Shown here piece by piece: positions 7,997-16,663 of a stretch of DNA of 64,000 nt. Under the pieces are notes generated by a model. The model searched no databases and was not told the origin of the DNA. It was given only the letters and a program-made list of their open reading frames with translations. The stretch is from Poriferisodalis sp965205175 (GTDB lineage Bacteria; Actinomycetota; Acidimicrobiia; Acidimicrobiales; Poriferisodalaceae), in NCBI RefSeq assembly GCF_965205175.1, contig NZ_OZ242038.1, forward strand, positions 372,001 through 436,000, read 5' to 3'. Position 1 is the stretch's first letter; each line of letters opens with the position of its first letter. A program made the translations under genes and the position numbers.

Positions 7997-9872
7997 CAGC
8001 CCGGTCCGTATCGGCGGTATCGCCGTGGTGGGTGCCCAGGTAAATCTCGATCACGCTCTCGTCGCTGGAGACTTCCTCGAAGGTACCCCGAGCGAACACC
8101 GACCCCATATGCAAAACGGTGATCGGGGCATCGAGTCGGCGCACGAAGTCCATGTCGTGCTCGACCACGATCACCGATGCCGTCGCACCCAGTTCCCGGA
8201 CGAGGTCGGCTGTGCGCGCCGTCTCGGTGCGGGTCATGCCTGCGGTGGGCTCGTCGAGCAGCACGACGGAGGGCTCAGTTGACACGACCATGCCGATCTC
8301 GAGCCACTGCTTCTTGCCGTGTGACAGGGTGCCGGCGGCCCGCTCGGCGTCGTCGGTGAGGTGGAGCCACTCCAGCAGTCCGGCGACGCGCCGATCTGCC
8401 TCGTCGGAGTCGCGTCGCATGGCGTAACAGGCCAGCCAGAGGTTCTCCCGCACGGTCAGGGCGGCGTAGACCGAGGCGACCTGCAGCTTGGTGCCGAGCC
8501 CGGCGCGGGCCCTGCGGAACGGCTCGCACTTGGTGAGGTCCGCTCCGTCGAGCTTCACGACTCCCGCCGTGGGGCGCTGGCGTCCCGAAAGCAAGTCCAG
8601 CAGCGTGCTCTTGCCGGCGCCGTTGGGCCCTATCAGGCACGAAACGCCGCGCGGGAACTCAAGGGTCACCGAGTCCACGGCGGCCAGCCCGCCGAAGCGC
8701 TTCGTCGCCGCCTCGGTCGAGATCAGCCGGGCACGCTGCGGGCCGCCCGGTGGCGCGGCCGCTCCGGCACGCGCTTCGTGGTGCTCCAAGGCCGCTGGGG
8801 GCTCAGAGGCCGCGCCGGTCGCGGCCCTGCCGGGCACCCGAGACGGTCTGCGGGAACGCTGGCGCAGGTCCACTCGGCCCAGGAGTCTGGCGATGCCGGC
8901 GACGATCCCGCCGGGCAGGGCCAGCACGATCAGCACGAGGATCGCGCCCAGCACGATCGGCTCGTTGTCGCCGCTGGCACCCCCGAGCACCGACGAGAAT
9001 CCCTTGACCACCAGAACCCCGACGAATGCGCCGGCGACGCTGCCGCGGCCTCCGACCAGCACCCAGATCACCACCAGAGCGGCGGGCGTCAGCGAGAAGA
9101 CCGTCGGACTCATGAACCGGCCCCACGCGGCGAGCAGCGCGCCGGCGAACGAGGCAATGCAGCCGCCAATCGTGAACACCGCCAGCTTGTGCCATCTCAC
9201 GTCGTATCCGAGCAGACCGGTGCGCTCTTCGTTGTGCTGCAGCGCCACTGCGATACGACCGAACGGCCGGCGCGCCAGCAGGCGAATGGCCACCGCGATC
9301 AACAGGCCGGCCGCTACGCAGAAGAGGAAGAACTGGGTCCTGGTCAGCTCCTGGCCGGCGCCGCCTGGCAGTCGCCAAGTGAGGCGCGGTATGCCGGTCA
9401 TGCCGTTGTAGCCGCCGAACGCCGCGTCACCGATGCGATAGGCGCGTCCCGAAGTCGAATTCATGAACGCGAAGAGGACCAAGCTCACAGCCAGCGTGAT
9501 GATGGCCACGTACACATCGGTCACGTTGCCGTAGAACACGAAGTACCCCAGCAGTGCCGAGAAGACGGCACCGACGACCACGGCCGCAGCCAGTGCAGTT
9601 ACCGACTCGCCCGTGTTGTCTGCGAAGTTGATGGCCCAGAACCCGTAGGCGTAGCCGCCGATCCCGTAGATGGCGGCCTGGCCGAGGCTGAAGATGCCCG
9701 CGTATCCCCAGACCAGCGTGAGCGACAGGGCGAGAATGGCTTGCACCGCCCACAGCGACCACTCGAAGACCGTGAACTCCTCCACCCAGTTGCCCAGCAC
9801 CGCTGTCGCGGCGAACACTGCCCCGGCGCCGGCCAGGTCGCGACGAGTGCCGGCGGCAGCGACTGCGCTCAT
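7983..9872 (-). CDS. fused permease/ATP-binding protein of a urea/amide-type ABC importer (UrtC-UrtD fusion)
   Basis: The 629-residue chain joins two subunits that are usually separate. Residues 1-330 are a LivM/UrtC-type permease with about ten membrane helices and the family motif SLTLVWGYAGIFSLGQAAIY. A basic linker leads to a UrtD-type ATPase (about 375-629) with GPNGAGKSTLLDLLSG, LSHGKKQWLEIGMV and VVLLDEPTAGMTRTET. The LSHGKKQWLEIGM signature is characteristic of UrtD. The open frame runs 99 codons further upstream, but that part is antisense-free overlap of the permease gene in another frame. The ATG at 9872 overlaps the stop of the previous gene by four bases and is the natural start. 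Confidence 0.88.
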   Translation of the reverse strand: MSAVAAAGTRRDLAGAGAVFAATAVLGNWVEEFTVFEWSLWAVQAILALSLTLVWGYAGIFSLGQAAIYGIGGYAYGFWAINFADNTGESVTALAAAVVVGAVFSALLGYFVFYGNVTDVYVAIITLAVSLVLFAFMNSTSGRAYRIGDAAFGGYNGMTGIPRLTWRLPGGAGQELTRTQFFLFCVAAGLLIAVAIRLLARRPFGRIAVALQHNEERTGLLGYDVRWHKLAVFTIGGCIASFAGALLAAWGRFMSPTVFSLTPAALVVIWVLVGGRGSVAGAFVGVLVVKGFSSVLGGASGDNEPIVLGAILVLIVLALPGGIVAGIARLLGRVDLRQRSRRPSRVPGRAATGAASEPPAALEHHEARAGAAAPPGGPQRARLISTEAATKRFGGLAAVDSVTLEFPRGVSCLIGPNGAGKSTLLDLLSGRQRPTAGVVKLDGADLTKCEPFRRARAGLGTKLQVASVYAALTVRENLWLACYAMRRDSDEADRRVAGLLEWLHLTDDAERAAGTLSHGKKQWLEIGMVVSTEPSVVLLDEPTAGMTRTETARTADLVRELGATASVIVVEHDMDFVRRLDAPITVLHMGSVFARGTFEEVSSDESVIEIYLGTHHGDTADTDRADAGA

Positions 9873-10732
9873 CGCCCGAGCCGTGTTCCCGTCAGTCCCT
9901 GAGGCCTGAACCGCAGCATCACGATTGCGGCCATGAGCAGCATCGCTTGGCCGATGACCGGAGTGAACCAGTTCGTGCCCACGTTCTCGACGAAGCCCAG
10001 CAGCCCGCTCGCCGACGCGGTCCCGGCGAGAAAAGAAGGTCCTCCCACGATGACGGCCATGAAGGCGCGGGCGACGTAAGTCTGGCCCATGGTGGGAATC
10101 ACCCCGACGACTGGCGCGAGCAGCGCGCCGGCCGCGCCGGCGAGAGCCGACCCGAGCCCAAAGGTCCACATGTTCACCGCAGAGGTGTTCACGCCGAGCC
10201 CCTCGGCCATCGTCGGAGACTGGGTAGCTGCCCGCGCCAGCAGTCCGTAGCGCGAGCGTCGCATGATCGTCCGGGTCGCCAGCACCCCGGCCCCGGCTGC
10301 GGCCATCAGCACCAGGTTGTATGTCGACATCGAGAACTCACCGAACGTTAAGTTGCCCACCGGCACCGCAAGACCCTCGGTGACCGAGCCGTAGAGATTC
10401 TCCACCGCCTGGACCAGGATCAGCGACAGGCCCCAGGTGGCCAGCATGGTGTCGGCGAGCCTGCCGTAGAGGTGCCGTATCAGCAGTCGCTCGATCACGA
10501 TCCCGAAGGCGCCCACCACCAAGGCGGCCAGCGCCATCGCCGGCCAGATGTTGAGGCCGCTGCGCACTCCGGTGAGCGTCGCGAACGCGCCCAGCATGAT
10601 GAACTCGCCGTGCGCGAGGTTGATGACGCCGCGCATCCCGAAGATGACCGCGAGTCCAAGCGACACCAGTACCAGGATCGAGATCGTGGTGGCGAGGTGG
10701 AAACCGAGGTTGAAGATCCTGTCAGGCGCCAT
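9869..10732 (-). CDS. urea/short-chain amide ABC transporter permease (UrtB/LivH-like)
   Basis: The 287-residue membrane protein has about eight hydrophobic helices. It includes the LivH/UrtB motif MRGVINLAHGEFIMLGAF near residue 35 and GPSFLAGTASASGLLGFVEN toward the end. It forms one half of the channel with the permease half of the fused protein. It begins 12 bases after the stop of the solute-binding gene and ends in an ATGA overlap with the fusion gene. Order binding protein, permease, permease/ATPase, ATPase is the urtABCDE order. Confidence 0.88.
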   Translation of the reverse strand: MAPDRIFNLGFHLATTISILVLVSLGLAVIFGMRGVINLAHGEFIMLGAFATLTGVRSGLNIWPAMALAALVVGAFGIVIERLLIRHLYGRLADTMLATWGLSLILVQAVENLYGSVTEGLAVPVGNLTFGEFSMSTYNLVLMAAAGAGVLATRTIMRRSRYGLLARAATQSPTMAEGLGVNTSAVNMWTFGLGSALAGAAGALLAPVVGVIPTMGQTYVARAFMAVIVGGPSFLAGTASASGLLGFVENVGTNWFTPVIGQAMLLMAAIVMLRFRPQGLTGTRLGR

Positions 10733-10744
10733 CGGACCCGCGAG

Positions 10745-12151
10745 TCAGGGCGTGAACTGCTCGTTGGTGCCGGGGTTGGCGATCAGGTCGCAGCTCTCCT
10801 GCTCGAACGACGGCGGGATGTTCGCGAACGTCTCGATCACGTCGAAGCCGTTGTCGGCATTGGCACGAGCCAAGCTGACCGGCTGCACCAGATGGTGCGA
10901 CGGTCCGTCCAGGGCGACTGTGCCCTTGGGGCTGTCGAAGCTGACGTTGCCGCTCTGGAGCTGCGCGATCACAGCCTCGCGGTCCAAAGTGCCCGCAGCA
11001 TTCACGGCGGCTGCCCAGAGGTGCCAGCCTTCCCACACGTACACGGCCAGGTCCGTGATGTAGGGGTAGTCGCCGCCGTAGGCCTCGTGCCAAGCGGCGG
11101 TGAACTCTGCATTGGCAGGTGTATCGATCTCCTCGAAGTACGGGTACGCCACGATGATGCCCTCCGAGGAGGCCGCGTCGAGGGCCACCTGCTCGCTGCC
11201 GAGCCCGAATGTCGTCGAGACAATCGGTATCTCAGCGCCAGTGGCGGCGTACTGGCTGTAGAAGGACATGTGGGCGCCGCCGACGAGGATCGACACCACT
11301 GCGTCGGGTGCCGCGCGCTGGACCTCGGAGATGGTTGTGCCGAACTCGGCCACATCGAGGGGGAAGAAGTCTTCGCCCACGATCTCGCCGCCGGCCTCGG
11401 CTGCGTAGCGGCGCACCCAGTCAGCCGAGATCTGCCCGTAGTTGTAGTCCGCTGCCAGCACGTACAGGCGGGGGCCGTAGTTCTCGACGGCCCACGGGAT
11501 CAGCACCTGCAGCTGCTGCGTGGGAACCACGCCGGTCACGAAGGTGTTGCGTTCGCACACGCCGCCCTCGTACAGGACGTTGTAGAAGTACAGCAGCTCG
11601 GCCTCGCCGAAGGTGGGGCGGATCGCCTCGCGCGAAGCGCTGGTGATCCCGGCGTGTACCACGGCCAAGTCCTCGGCCACCAGCCGGTCTGCGCCGGCGA
11701 TGTACTCGTTCTGATCGGACTTGGAGTCGAGCGCCACCAGCTCGAGCTGCCGCCCGAGCACGCCACCCGCAGCGTTGATGCTCGCCACCGCGAGCCGGGT
11801 GGCGTCGGCCATCGGGGTGCCGTAGATGTTGAGCGGGCCGGTCTCATCGAGCAGGCTCCCGACCCGGATCGGCTCGCCGGTCTCGGACTCTGGCTGCGTC
11901 GGCTCGGGCGCCCCCTCAGAATCAACGCCCTCAGAATCGGCGCCGGCGGGCGACGGCGACGTGTCCGGCGCCGAGGTCGCGACGGGCGCCGCCGTCGCAG
12001 CGGGCGCCGAAGCGGTGTCGTCATCGCCGTCGGCGCCGCAGCCTGCCGCGAACAGCCCTAGCGCGAGGACGACCGCTACCAGTCCCCTGCGGGCCAGACG
12101 GGGTCGGCGGTGCTCGATGGTTCCCGGCGAACTCATGATTGCTGAACTCAT
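10745..12151 (-). CDS. amide/urea-type ABC transporter substrate-binding lipoprotein (AmiC/UrtA/FmdD-like)
   Basis: The 468-residue product has a signal peptide and lipobox FAAGC (Cys 38), then a Ser/Pro/Ala/Asp linker to about residue 88. A type I periplasmic binding fold of the Peripla_BP_5 family follows. GSLLDETGPLNIYGTPMADA and the segment NVLYEGGVCERNTFVTG are close to the UrtA/AmiC/FmdD group, which binds urea, formamide, acetamide and similar amides. With the amidase upstream, a small amide is the likeliest ligand (inference). GGAGG lies six bases before the ATG. Two copies of a putative operator lie 133-176 bases upstream. Confidence 0.88.
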   Translation of the reverse strand: MSSAIMSSPGTIEHRRPRLARRGLVAVVLALGLFAAGCGADGDDDTASAPAATAAPVATSAPDTSPSPAGADSEGVDSEGAPEPTQPESETGEPIRVGSLLDETGPLNIYGTPMADATRLAVASINAAGGVLGRQLELVALDSKSDQNEYIAGADRLVAEDLAVVHAGITSASREAIRPTFGEAELLYFYNVLYEGGVCERNTFVTGVVPTQQLQVLIPWAVENYGPRLYVLAADYNYGQISADWVRRYAAEAGGEIVGEDFFPLDVAEFGTTISEVQRAAPDAVVSILVGGAHMSFYSQYAATGAEIPIVSTTFGLGSEQVALDAASSEGIIVAYPYFEEIDTPANAEFTAAWHEAYGGDYPYITDLAVYVWEGWHLWAAAVNAAGTLDREAVIAQLQSGNVSFDSPKGTVALDGPSHHLVQPVSLARANADNGFDVIETFANIPPSFEQESCDLIANPGTNEQFTP

Positions 12152-12283
12152 GGTTTCCCTCCTGTCGTTCGACGCTCGGGCACCGGCTGTCGATGCCGTG
12201 AGCGGCGGGCTCCGCAGCAGCCCCTTGAGGATCGGCGGAACTCTCTGGGGACTCGTGCTACTGGCAGATCACGCTTCGGCGAC

Positions 12284-12327
12284 ACACGCGAATGCAGGTC
12301 AGCCGCCAACTACACGCGAATGCAGGT
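12284..12327. promoter_or_regulatory. two direct copies of a 16-bp operator-like sequence before the amide importer
   Basis: ACACGCGAATGCAGGT occurs at 12284-12299 and identically at 12312-12327, 28 bp apart. It shares AATGCAGGT with the perfect palindrome upstream of the amidase. Read as heptamers it has the 7-2-7 layout with central AA; the right heptamer TGCAGGT is intact and the left one degenerate. NarL-family regulators are known to bind 7-2-7 heptamer pairs, and the regulator gene is adjacent. Confidence 0.5.
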
Positions 12328-12385
12328 TCACTCCGCTTGGCACCGCAGCGAGCCGGGGAGCAGCGACCGTCGGTGCCCGAGACGG

Positions 12386-13060
12386 CTAGAGCAGCCTCAG
12401 CTCGCGCGCTCTGGCCAGAGCCTCGATGCGGTTGTGCGCGTGCAGCTTGGTCAGCAACGACTGGGTATAGCTGCGCACGGTGTTCTCGGCCAGGTAGAGC
12501 TCGGCTGCGATCTCCTTGCTGGTGCGGCCCAGCGCCATCACGCAGAGCACCTCGTACTCGCGCTGCGTGAGCGATTCGTACACCCCGCCGTCGTCGCCGA
12601 GGCGCAGCGCCCGCGCCCTCGGGTCCTCGACCAAGGACGGATCGACATACAGCTCGCCTGCCAGCACCCTCCTCAGCGCCTCGACCAGATTGCTGGCGTC
12701 CTTCAGCACAATGCCGACCGCGCCCGCGTTGAGACAGGCACGCAACGGCTCGCGAGCGCCGAACGCGGTGTGGATCACGACGCGGGAGGTTCCCGAGGCA
12801 TCCAGGAGCGACCGGCACAGATGCGGAGCGAAGCTCTCGCCGAGCTTCAGATCCAGCACCACCACATCCGGTGCGAGGCGCCGAGCCAGGCTCACGCCCT
12901 CCTCGCCGTCGGTGGCATGACCCACGAGATCCAAGTCCGGCTCTGCCGCCAGCAACTGCCGGACGCCGTCGATCACCACCGGGTGGTCGTCGATTACCAG
13001 AACCGTGGCCGAGGCGGCGGAAGCGGCGGACACTGCCCTCTCGGCGGTGGGTCGGCTCAT
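12386..13060 (-). CDS. NarL/FixJ-family two-component response regulator
   Basis: The product has 224 residues. The receiver domain (about 18-135) has VLVIDDHPVV with the acidic pair, a phosphoacceptor Asp in VVVLDLKLGE and the conserved Lys in IVLKDAS. The LuxR-type helix-turn-helix (about 160-220) has LTQREYEVLCVMALGRTSKE and LAENTVRSYTQSLLTKL. The gene lies directly downstream of the sensor kinase, 30 bases apart, with a GGAG ribosome site. It probably controls the amidase and the importer through the 16-bp elements before both. Confidence 0.92.
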   Translation of the reverse strand: MSRPTAERAVSAASAASATVLVIDDHPVVIDGVRQLLAAEPDLDLVGHATDGEEGVSLARRLAPDVVVLDLKLGESFAPHLCRSLLDASGTSRVVIHTAFGAREPLRACLNAGAVGIVLKDASNLVEALRRVLAGELYVDPSLVEDPRARALRLGDDGGVYESLTQREYEVLCVMALGRTSKEIAAELYLAENTVRSYTQSLLTKLHAHNRIEALARARELRLL

Positions 13061-13090
13061 CGCGCTCCTGGACGAGTTCGGATCGAGCGC

Positions 13091-14236
13091 TCAGCCGGCG
13101 CCGTCGACCGGCAGAGCGACGCGCACCGTGGTGCCCCCATCCTCGCCCGGTCGCATCTCCAGATCTCCGCCTTGGCGCTGGGCCTGGCGCAGTATGGAAG
13201 CCAGCCCCCAGTGCGAACCGCCTCGTGGCACCGCTGCCAGCTCGAAGCCGTCGGGCAGGCCGCCGCCGTCGTCTTGGATGACCAGCGAAACCTCCAACTT
13301 GGCGAAGTGCAGCGTCACGACCACCAGCGACGCGCCGGCGTGCTGCTCGATGTTGAACAGCGCCTGGCGCGCCACGCCCAGCAGCACCGCCTCCGTGTTC
13401 GGGGGCAGCCTGCGGGCGACGCCTCGCACTACGAAGTGAGCCGCCACCCCCGAGCGGAGCGTGAAGTCGTCGATCTCACCTTGCAATGCGGTGGCCGCGG
13501 CCTCCTCGCAGGACAGCGGCCCGAGCACCTTGAACGCTTGGCGCATGCGCCGTGCAGCCTCCTGCGCCTGCTGCTCGATGAGTTCGGCCACGGCGAGAAG
13601 ACCATGGTCACCGCCCTCGCGCAGTCGCTGCGCCGCGCAGCTGATGGAGAAGAGCAGCTGACCCACATCGTCGTGCAGGTTGCCGGCGATGCGCTGGCGC
13701 TCGGCATCTACGCGGTGCCGGATCGCCGCCGAAGCATGGATCGACGCGGCCATCATCGGCGCCAAGTCCGAGGCGGCCCGTTCGAGGACCTGCTTGGCGC
13801 GGTCCCCCACCGAACCGATGGACCGCAGGCCGCCGTAGAGCAGGCCCACGAGCTCTTGGTCGTGTTCGACCGGCACGGCGACCATGCCGCCGAGGCCCTC
13901 GGCACTGACCACGTCAATGAAGTCGTTGGTGATGCGCGGGTCGTCGAGGTAGCTGTGCACTTCGACGGGCCGTTGCTCCAGCATCACGCGTCCTCCGAGG
14001 CCCCTGCCTGTGGACACCTTGACCTGTCGGAACCTCTCGGTGCGGGCGCCGTGAACCCCCCTCATGGCGAAATGCGAAGAAGCCTCTCGCACCGCCACCG
14101 ACACCAGCGGCAAGCCGAGTATGCGATACAGGTCCAACGCGGTGCGCTGCGCGAGTGCTGCCGGGTCCAGAAACCCGATCAGGTTCTGGCTGAGGTCCTC
14201 CAGCCGCTCCAGGTCCTCGGCGTCCACAATCGTCAT
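13091..14236 (-). CDS. soluble GAF-domain sensor histidine kinase (NarL-type partner)
   Basis: The 381-residue protein has no membrane segment. A GAF domain (about 20-175) is followed by the HisKA_3 dimerisation box ERQRIAGNLHDDVGQLLFSI, where the His before DD is the phosphorylation site. A HATPase_c domain with QALFNIEQHAGAS (N box), DDGGGLPDG (G1) and a final GGTTVRVALP follows. The ligand is unknown; its position between the amidase and the regulator suggests a cytosolic amide or product signal (inference). It starts 15 bases after the amidase stop, so amidase, kinase and regulator should form one transcript. Confidence 0.9.
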   Translation of the reverse strand: MTIVDAEDLERLEDLSQNLIGFLDPAALAQRTALDLYRILGLPLVSVAVREASSHFAMRGVHGARTERFRQVKVSTGRGLGGRVMLEQRPVEVHSYLDDPRITNDFIDVVSAEGLGGMVAVPVEHDQELVGLLYGGLRSIGSVGDRAKQVLERAASDLAPMMAASIHASAAIRHRVDAERQRIAGNLHDDVGQLLFSISCAAQRLREGGDHGLLAVAELIEQQAQEAARRMRQAFKVLGPLSCEEAAATALQGEIDDFTLRSGVAAHFVVRGVARRLPPNTEAVLLGVARQALFNIEQHAGASLVVVTLHFAKLEVSLVIQDDGGGLPDGFELAAVPRGGSHWGLASILRQAQRQGGDLEMRPGEDGGTTVRVALPVDGAG

Positions 14237-14251
14237 GGAGCGGCCGGCCTT

Positions 14252-15799
14252 CTACTCGAGCCGGGCTGCAGCCATCGGTGAGAGCGCGAATCCGCCGACG
14301 AGTCGCTCATAGGCTCGTCCGACCCTCAGCAGCACGGGCTCGCTCCACCGCCCGCCCACGATGCTCATTCCTACGGGCATGCCGTCGCCGCCCGCCACGG
14401 GAATCGTCAGATCAGGGTTCCCGGTCACGTTGGAGACCGCCGTGTTGGGAATCATCTCCAGGGCGCGGGCAACGTACTCGTCCACGGGCGCGTCGGCGGC
14501 GGGGATCTCCTTGGCCGGGAACGGCAGCGTCGGATAGCAGAGCACGTCGCAGCGGTGCAGCGCATCTTCCACCGCAGCACTGATCTGAGCTCTGACGTTG
14601 GAGGCACGCGCGTAGCTGCCTCCACCGCTGTGGCCGAACACGTGCTCGGCACAGAGCATCACGAACTTCAGAGTATGGGAAGTCTCGTGCGCGCCTGCAC
14701 GCCAGCCGCGCATGGTGTGCTCCATGAGCTCGGGATCGAACAGGCCGCGGTAGTTCATGCCATACCCGTTGCCGCGGATCATCTGCCACATGGCACCGTC
14801 GGTGGCGATCACGTTCCACACGTGCAGCGCGTCGAGGTGCTCTGGGATCGAGATTCGCTCAACGACGGCGCCGGCGTCGGCCAGACGGTGGGCCGCGGCC
14901 TCGACCTTGGCATCGGAGTCCGGGTCGCTCAGGCCCTCGAAACCGAATCCCTCCGCCACCACGCCGACACGCAATCCCTCGATGCCGTCATCGATTCCGG
15001 CGGCGTAGTCGATTCCCGAGGGCGCGCCGGCCTGACGCGGGTCGTTGCCGTCGGGGCCTGCGATCACCGTCAGGAATGCGGCCAAGTCGCTGATATTGCG
15101 GGCTATCGGGCCCAGATGGTCGATGGTCGACTCGATCGGGTAGGCACCGGTGTAGGGCACTAACCCGAACGTCGGCTTCAGCCCGACGACGCCGCACCAC
15201 GCCGAAGGCATCCGGATCGATCCGCCCTGATCGCCGGCGATAGCCATGTCCACCTCTCCGGCCGCCACCAGCGCGCCGCTGCCGCCGGAGGAGCCGCCCG
15301 ACGTGCGGGCGGTGTCCCACGGATTGCGAATCACCCCCGTGGCGCAGGTGTGGCTGGCGCCGGAGAAGCACAGGTCCTCGCAGGCGGACTTGCCCAGGAT
15401 CCGGCCACCCGCCTCAAGGATGCGCGTGACCACGGTGGCATCGCGGCGCGGCACGTAGCCCTCGAGGATGCGAGAGCCGTTCATCATCGGCACCCCGGCG
15501 ACGGCGGTGTTGTCCTTGACGGCGACGGTCCTGCCCGCCAAGGGGCCGCTGTCGGACTCTTGCAGGTCGCAGTGCCAATACCAGGCGCCGAGCTGGTTGT
15601 CCGCATCTGCGGGCCGGCGGTTGGGCCGCTGCGGCGCGTCGGGTGCCGAGGCCTCGTACATCGCGTCCACATGCTGGTAGGCGCCCAAGGCGCCCTCGAT
15701 CAACGCCTTGAAGACGGCTAGGTCGCTGTCGTCAATGTCCAGGCCCCACCGTTGCGATATGGTTGCGAGGTCGTCCAGTTCGGGTGCGGGCACAGGCAT
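14252..15799 (-). CDS. amidase of the amidase-signature family
   Basis: The 515-residue enzyme would hydrolyse an amide to an acid and ammonia. The Ser-cisSer-Lys triad is visible: Lys in GRTVAVKDNTAVAG, the Ser-rich loop GGSSGGSGALVAAGEVDMAI, and the nucleophile Ser in GDQGGSIRMPSAWCG. The run VGLKPTFGLVPYTGAYPIES and the N-terminal helical region resemble the enantioselective amidases of Rhodococcus that act with nitrile hydratases; no nitrile hydratase is present here. The ATG at 15799 follows GGGGGAAG. The frame is open 35 codons further, but that extension has no family match. It heads the amide locus, behind a perfect 16-bp palindrome. Confidence 0.9.
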   Translation of the reverse strand: MPVPAPELDDLATISQRWGLDIDDSDLAVFKALIEGALGAYQHVDAMYEASAPDAPQRPNRRPADADNQLGAWYWHCDLQESDSGPLAGRTVAVKDNTAVAGVPMMNGSRILEGYVPRRDATVVTRILEAGGRILGKSACEDLCFSGASHTCATGVIRNPWDTARTSGGSSGGSGALVAAGEVDMAIAGDQGGSIRMPSAWCGVVGLKPTFGLVPYTGAYPIESTIDHLGPIARNISDLAAFLTVIAGPDGNDPRQAGAPSGIDYAAGIDDGIEGLRVGVVAEGFGFEGLSDPDSDAKVEAAAHRLADAGAVVERISIPEHLDALHVWNVIATDGAMWQMIRGNGYGMNYRGLFDPELMEHTMRGWRAGAHETSHTLKFVMLCAEHVFGHSGGGSYARASNVRAQISAAVEDALHRCDVLCYPTLPFPAKEIPAADAPVDEYVARALEMIPNTAVSNVTGNPDLTIPVAGGDGMPVGMSIVGGRWSEPVLLRVGRAYERLVGGFALSPMAAARLE

Positions 15800-15896
15800 C
15801 GGCTTCCCCCTTCGCTGTCGGCGGAGGCGGATGGCGCAACCTGCTTGTCCCAGCCGCCGCACGCTGCAACCGTAGGCAGTACGCGCCCACCGCTGT

Positions 15897-15912
15897 ACCT
15901 GCAAATGCAGGT
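15897..15912. promoter_or_regulatory. perfect 7-2-7 palindrome, candidate operator of the amidase operon
   Basis: ACCTGCA-AA-TGCAGGT lies 98 bases before the amidase start. Its right half and centre are identical to the two elements before the importer at 12284-12327. The layout matches that described for NarL-family binding sites, and a NarL-type regulator is encoded in the operon. Confidence 0.55.
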
Positions 15913-15998
15913 TCTTGTGGATCCGTCCGATCCGGCGACAGCGGCTGCCGTGTACGGGGTTCAGCTGCCGAGTCTCGGACTTAGCCTCGGTGCTGCGG

Positions 15999-16071
15999 GC
16001 CCTCGTAGCTCAGGGGATAGAGCGTCGGTTTCCTAAACCGTGCGTCGCAGGTTCGAATCCTGCCGAGGGCG
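15999..16071 (+). tRNA. tRNA-Arg (anticodon CCT)
   Basis: A 73-base cloverleaf can be folded by eye: acceptor GCCCTCG/CGAGGGC, D arm GCTC...GAGC, anticodon stem TCGGT/ACCGT enclosing TTCCTAA with CCT at 16032-16034, and T arm GCAGG-TTCGAAT-CCTGC, with discriminator G. No CCA is encoded. It reads AGG codons, rare in this GC-rich genome. It lies between the divergent upstream regions of the amidase operon and the 3' end of dsbB. Confidence 0.95.
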
Positions 16072-16120
16072 CAGCGCCAGAACCGCGGTGCCACAACAGC
16101 AACGCCCGAACTGCAGCGCT

Positions 16121-16657
16121 TCAGCGGCGGCGCGACGCGATCAGCAACCCACCGATCAGCACGAACACGCTGCCTGCCATGTACGGGATCGACACGAACC
16201 CGAACTCCCATGCGTAGCGCACCGTACACGGGCTGGCGAGGCTGCAGGTGTCGGCACCCCCGAGGTCGGGGAAATGCTGCAGGGCGTAGTGCCACGCCGA
16301 CATCGCGGTGCCTGCCACACACATCGGCAGGCCGTACAGGTGTACGCCCCGATCGCGACGTGCCCAGCCCACGAGGAGCACCAGCGCAAGCGGGTACATC
16401 GCGATTCGCTGGAACCAGCACCAGCGACACGGCTCGAGGTGCGCGACCTCAGACAAGTACAGCGAGCCCACCGTGGCCGCAGTCGCGAGCAGCGCTGCAA
16501 CACCCACGATCGACCGGTGGCCGGCACCAGCCCGGCCGCGCACCAGCTCTCGGCTGCGCACCCGGCGCCGCACGACGGCGGCCACGAGACCGAGTGTCGC
16601 CACATTGCACGCAATCGCCGCAACAGCAAACAGCCGGAGCGCTTGGCTCAGGGTCAC
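16121..16657 (-). CDS. dsbB: disulfide bond formation protein B
   Basis: This 178-residue membrane protein reoxidises a DsbA-type thiol oxidase and passes electrons to quinone. Four or five hydrophobic helices are visible. The first redox pair is Cys77/Cys80 in EPCRWCWFQRIAMYPLAL, a near-diagnostic DsbB segment with the quinone-contacting Arg. The second pair is Cys138/Cys144. It is longer at the N-terminus than E. coli DsbB, having one extra helix. The GTG start lies only 6 bases after the stop of the MFS gene upstream, suggesting one transcript. No dsbA is in the window. Confidence 0.9.
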   Translation of the reverse strand: MTLSQALRLFAVAAIACNVATLGLVAAVVRRRVRSRELVRGRAGAGHRSIVGVAALLATAATVGSLYLSEVAHLEPCRWCWFQRIAMYPLALVLLVGWARRDRGVHLYGLPMCVAGTAMSAWHYALQHFPDLGGADTCSLASPCTVRYAWEFGFVSIPYMAGSVFVLIGGLLIASRRR

Positions 16658-16663
16658 GACCGA

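Noticed and set aside
8361..9902. 513-codon open frame on the plus strand
   Set aside because: It is antisense to the fused permease/ATPase gene, which has all ABC motifs.
9873..10169. 99-codon upstream extension of the fused permease/ATPase
   Set aside because: It overlaps the permease gene in another frame, is Arg/His-rich without membrane helices, and an ATG in four-base overlap with the upstream stop gives a normal start.
12320..14281. 653-codon open frame on the plus strand
   Set aside because: It is antisense to the histidine kinase and response regulator genes; composition is that of a shadow frame.
15999..16071. integration site for a mobile element at the tRNA-Arg gene
   Set aside because: No integrase and no repeated tRNA 3' end is visible on either side.
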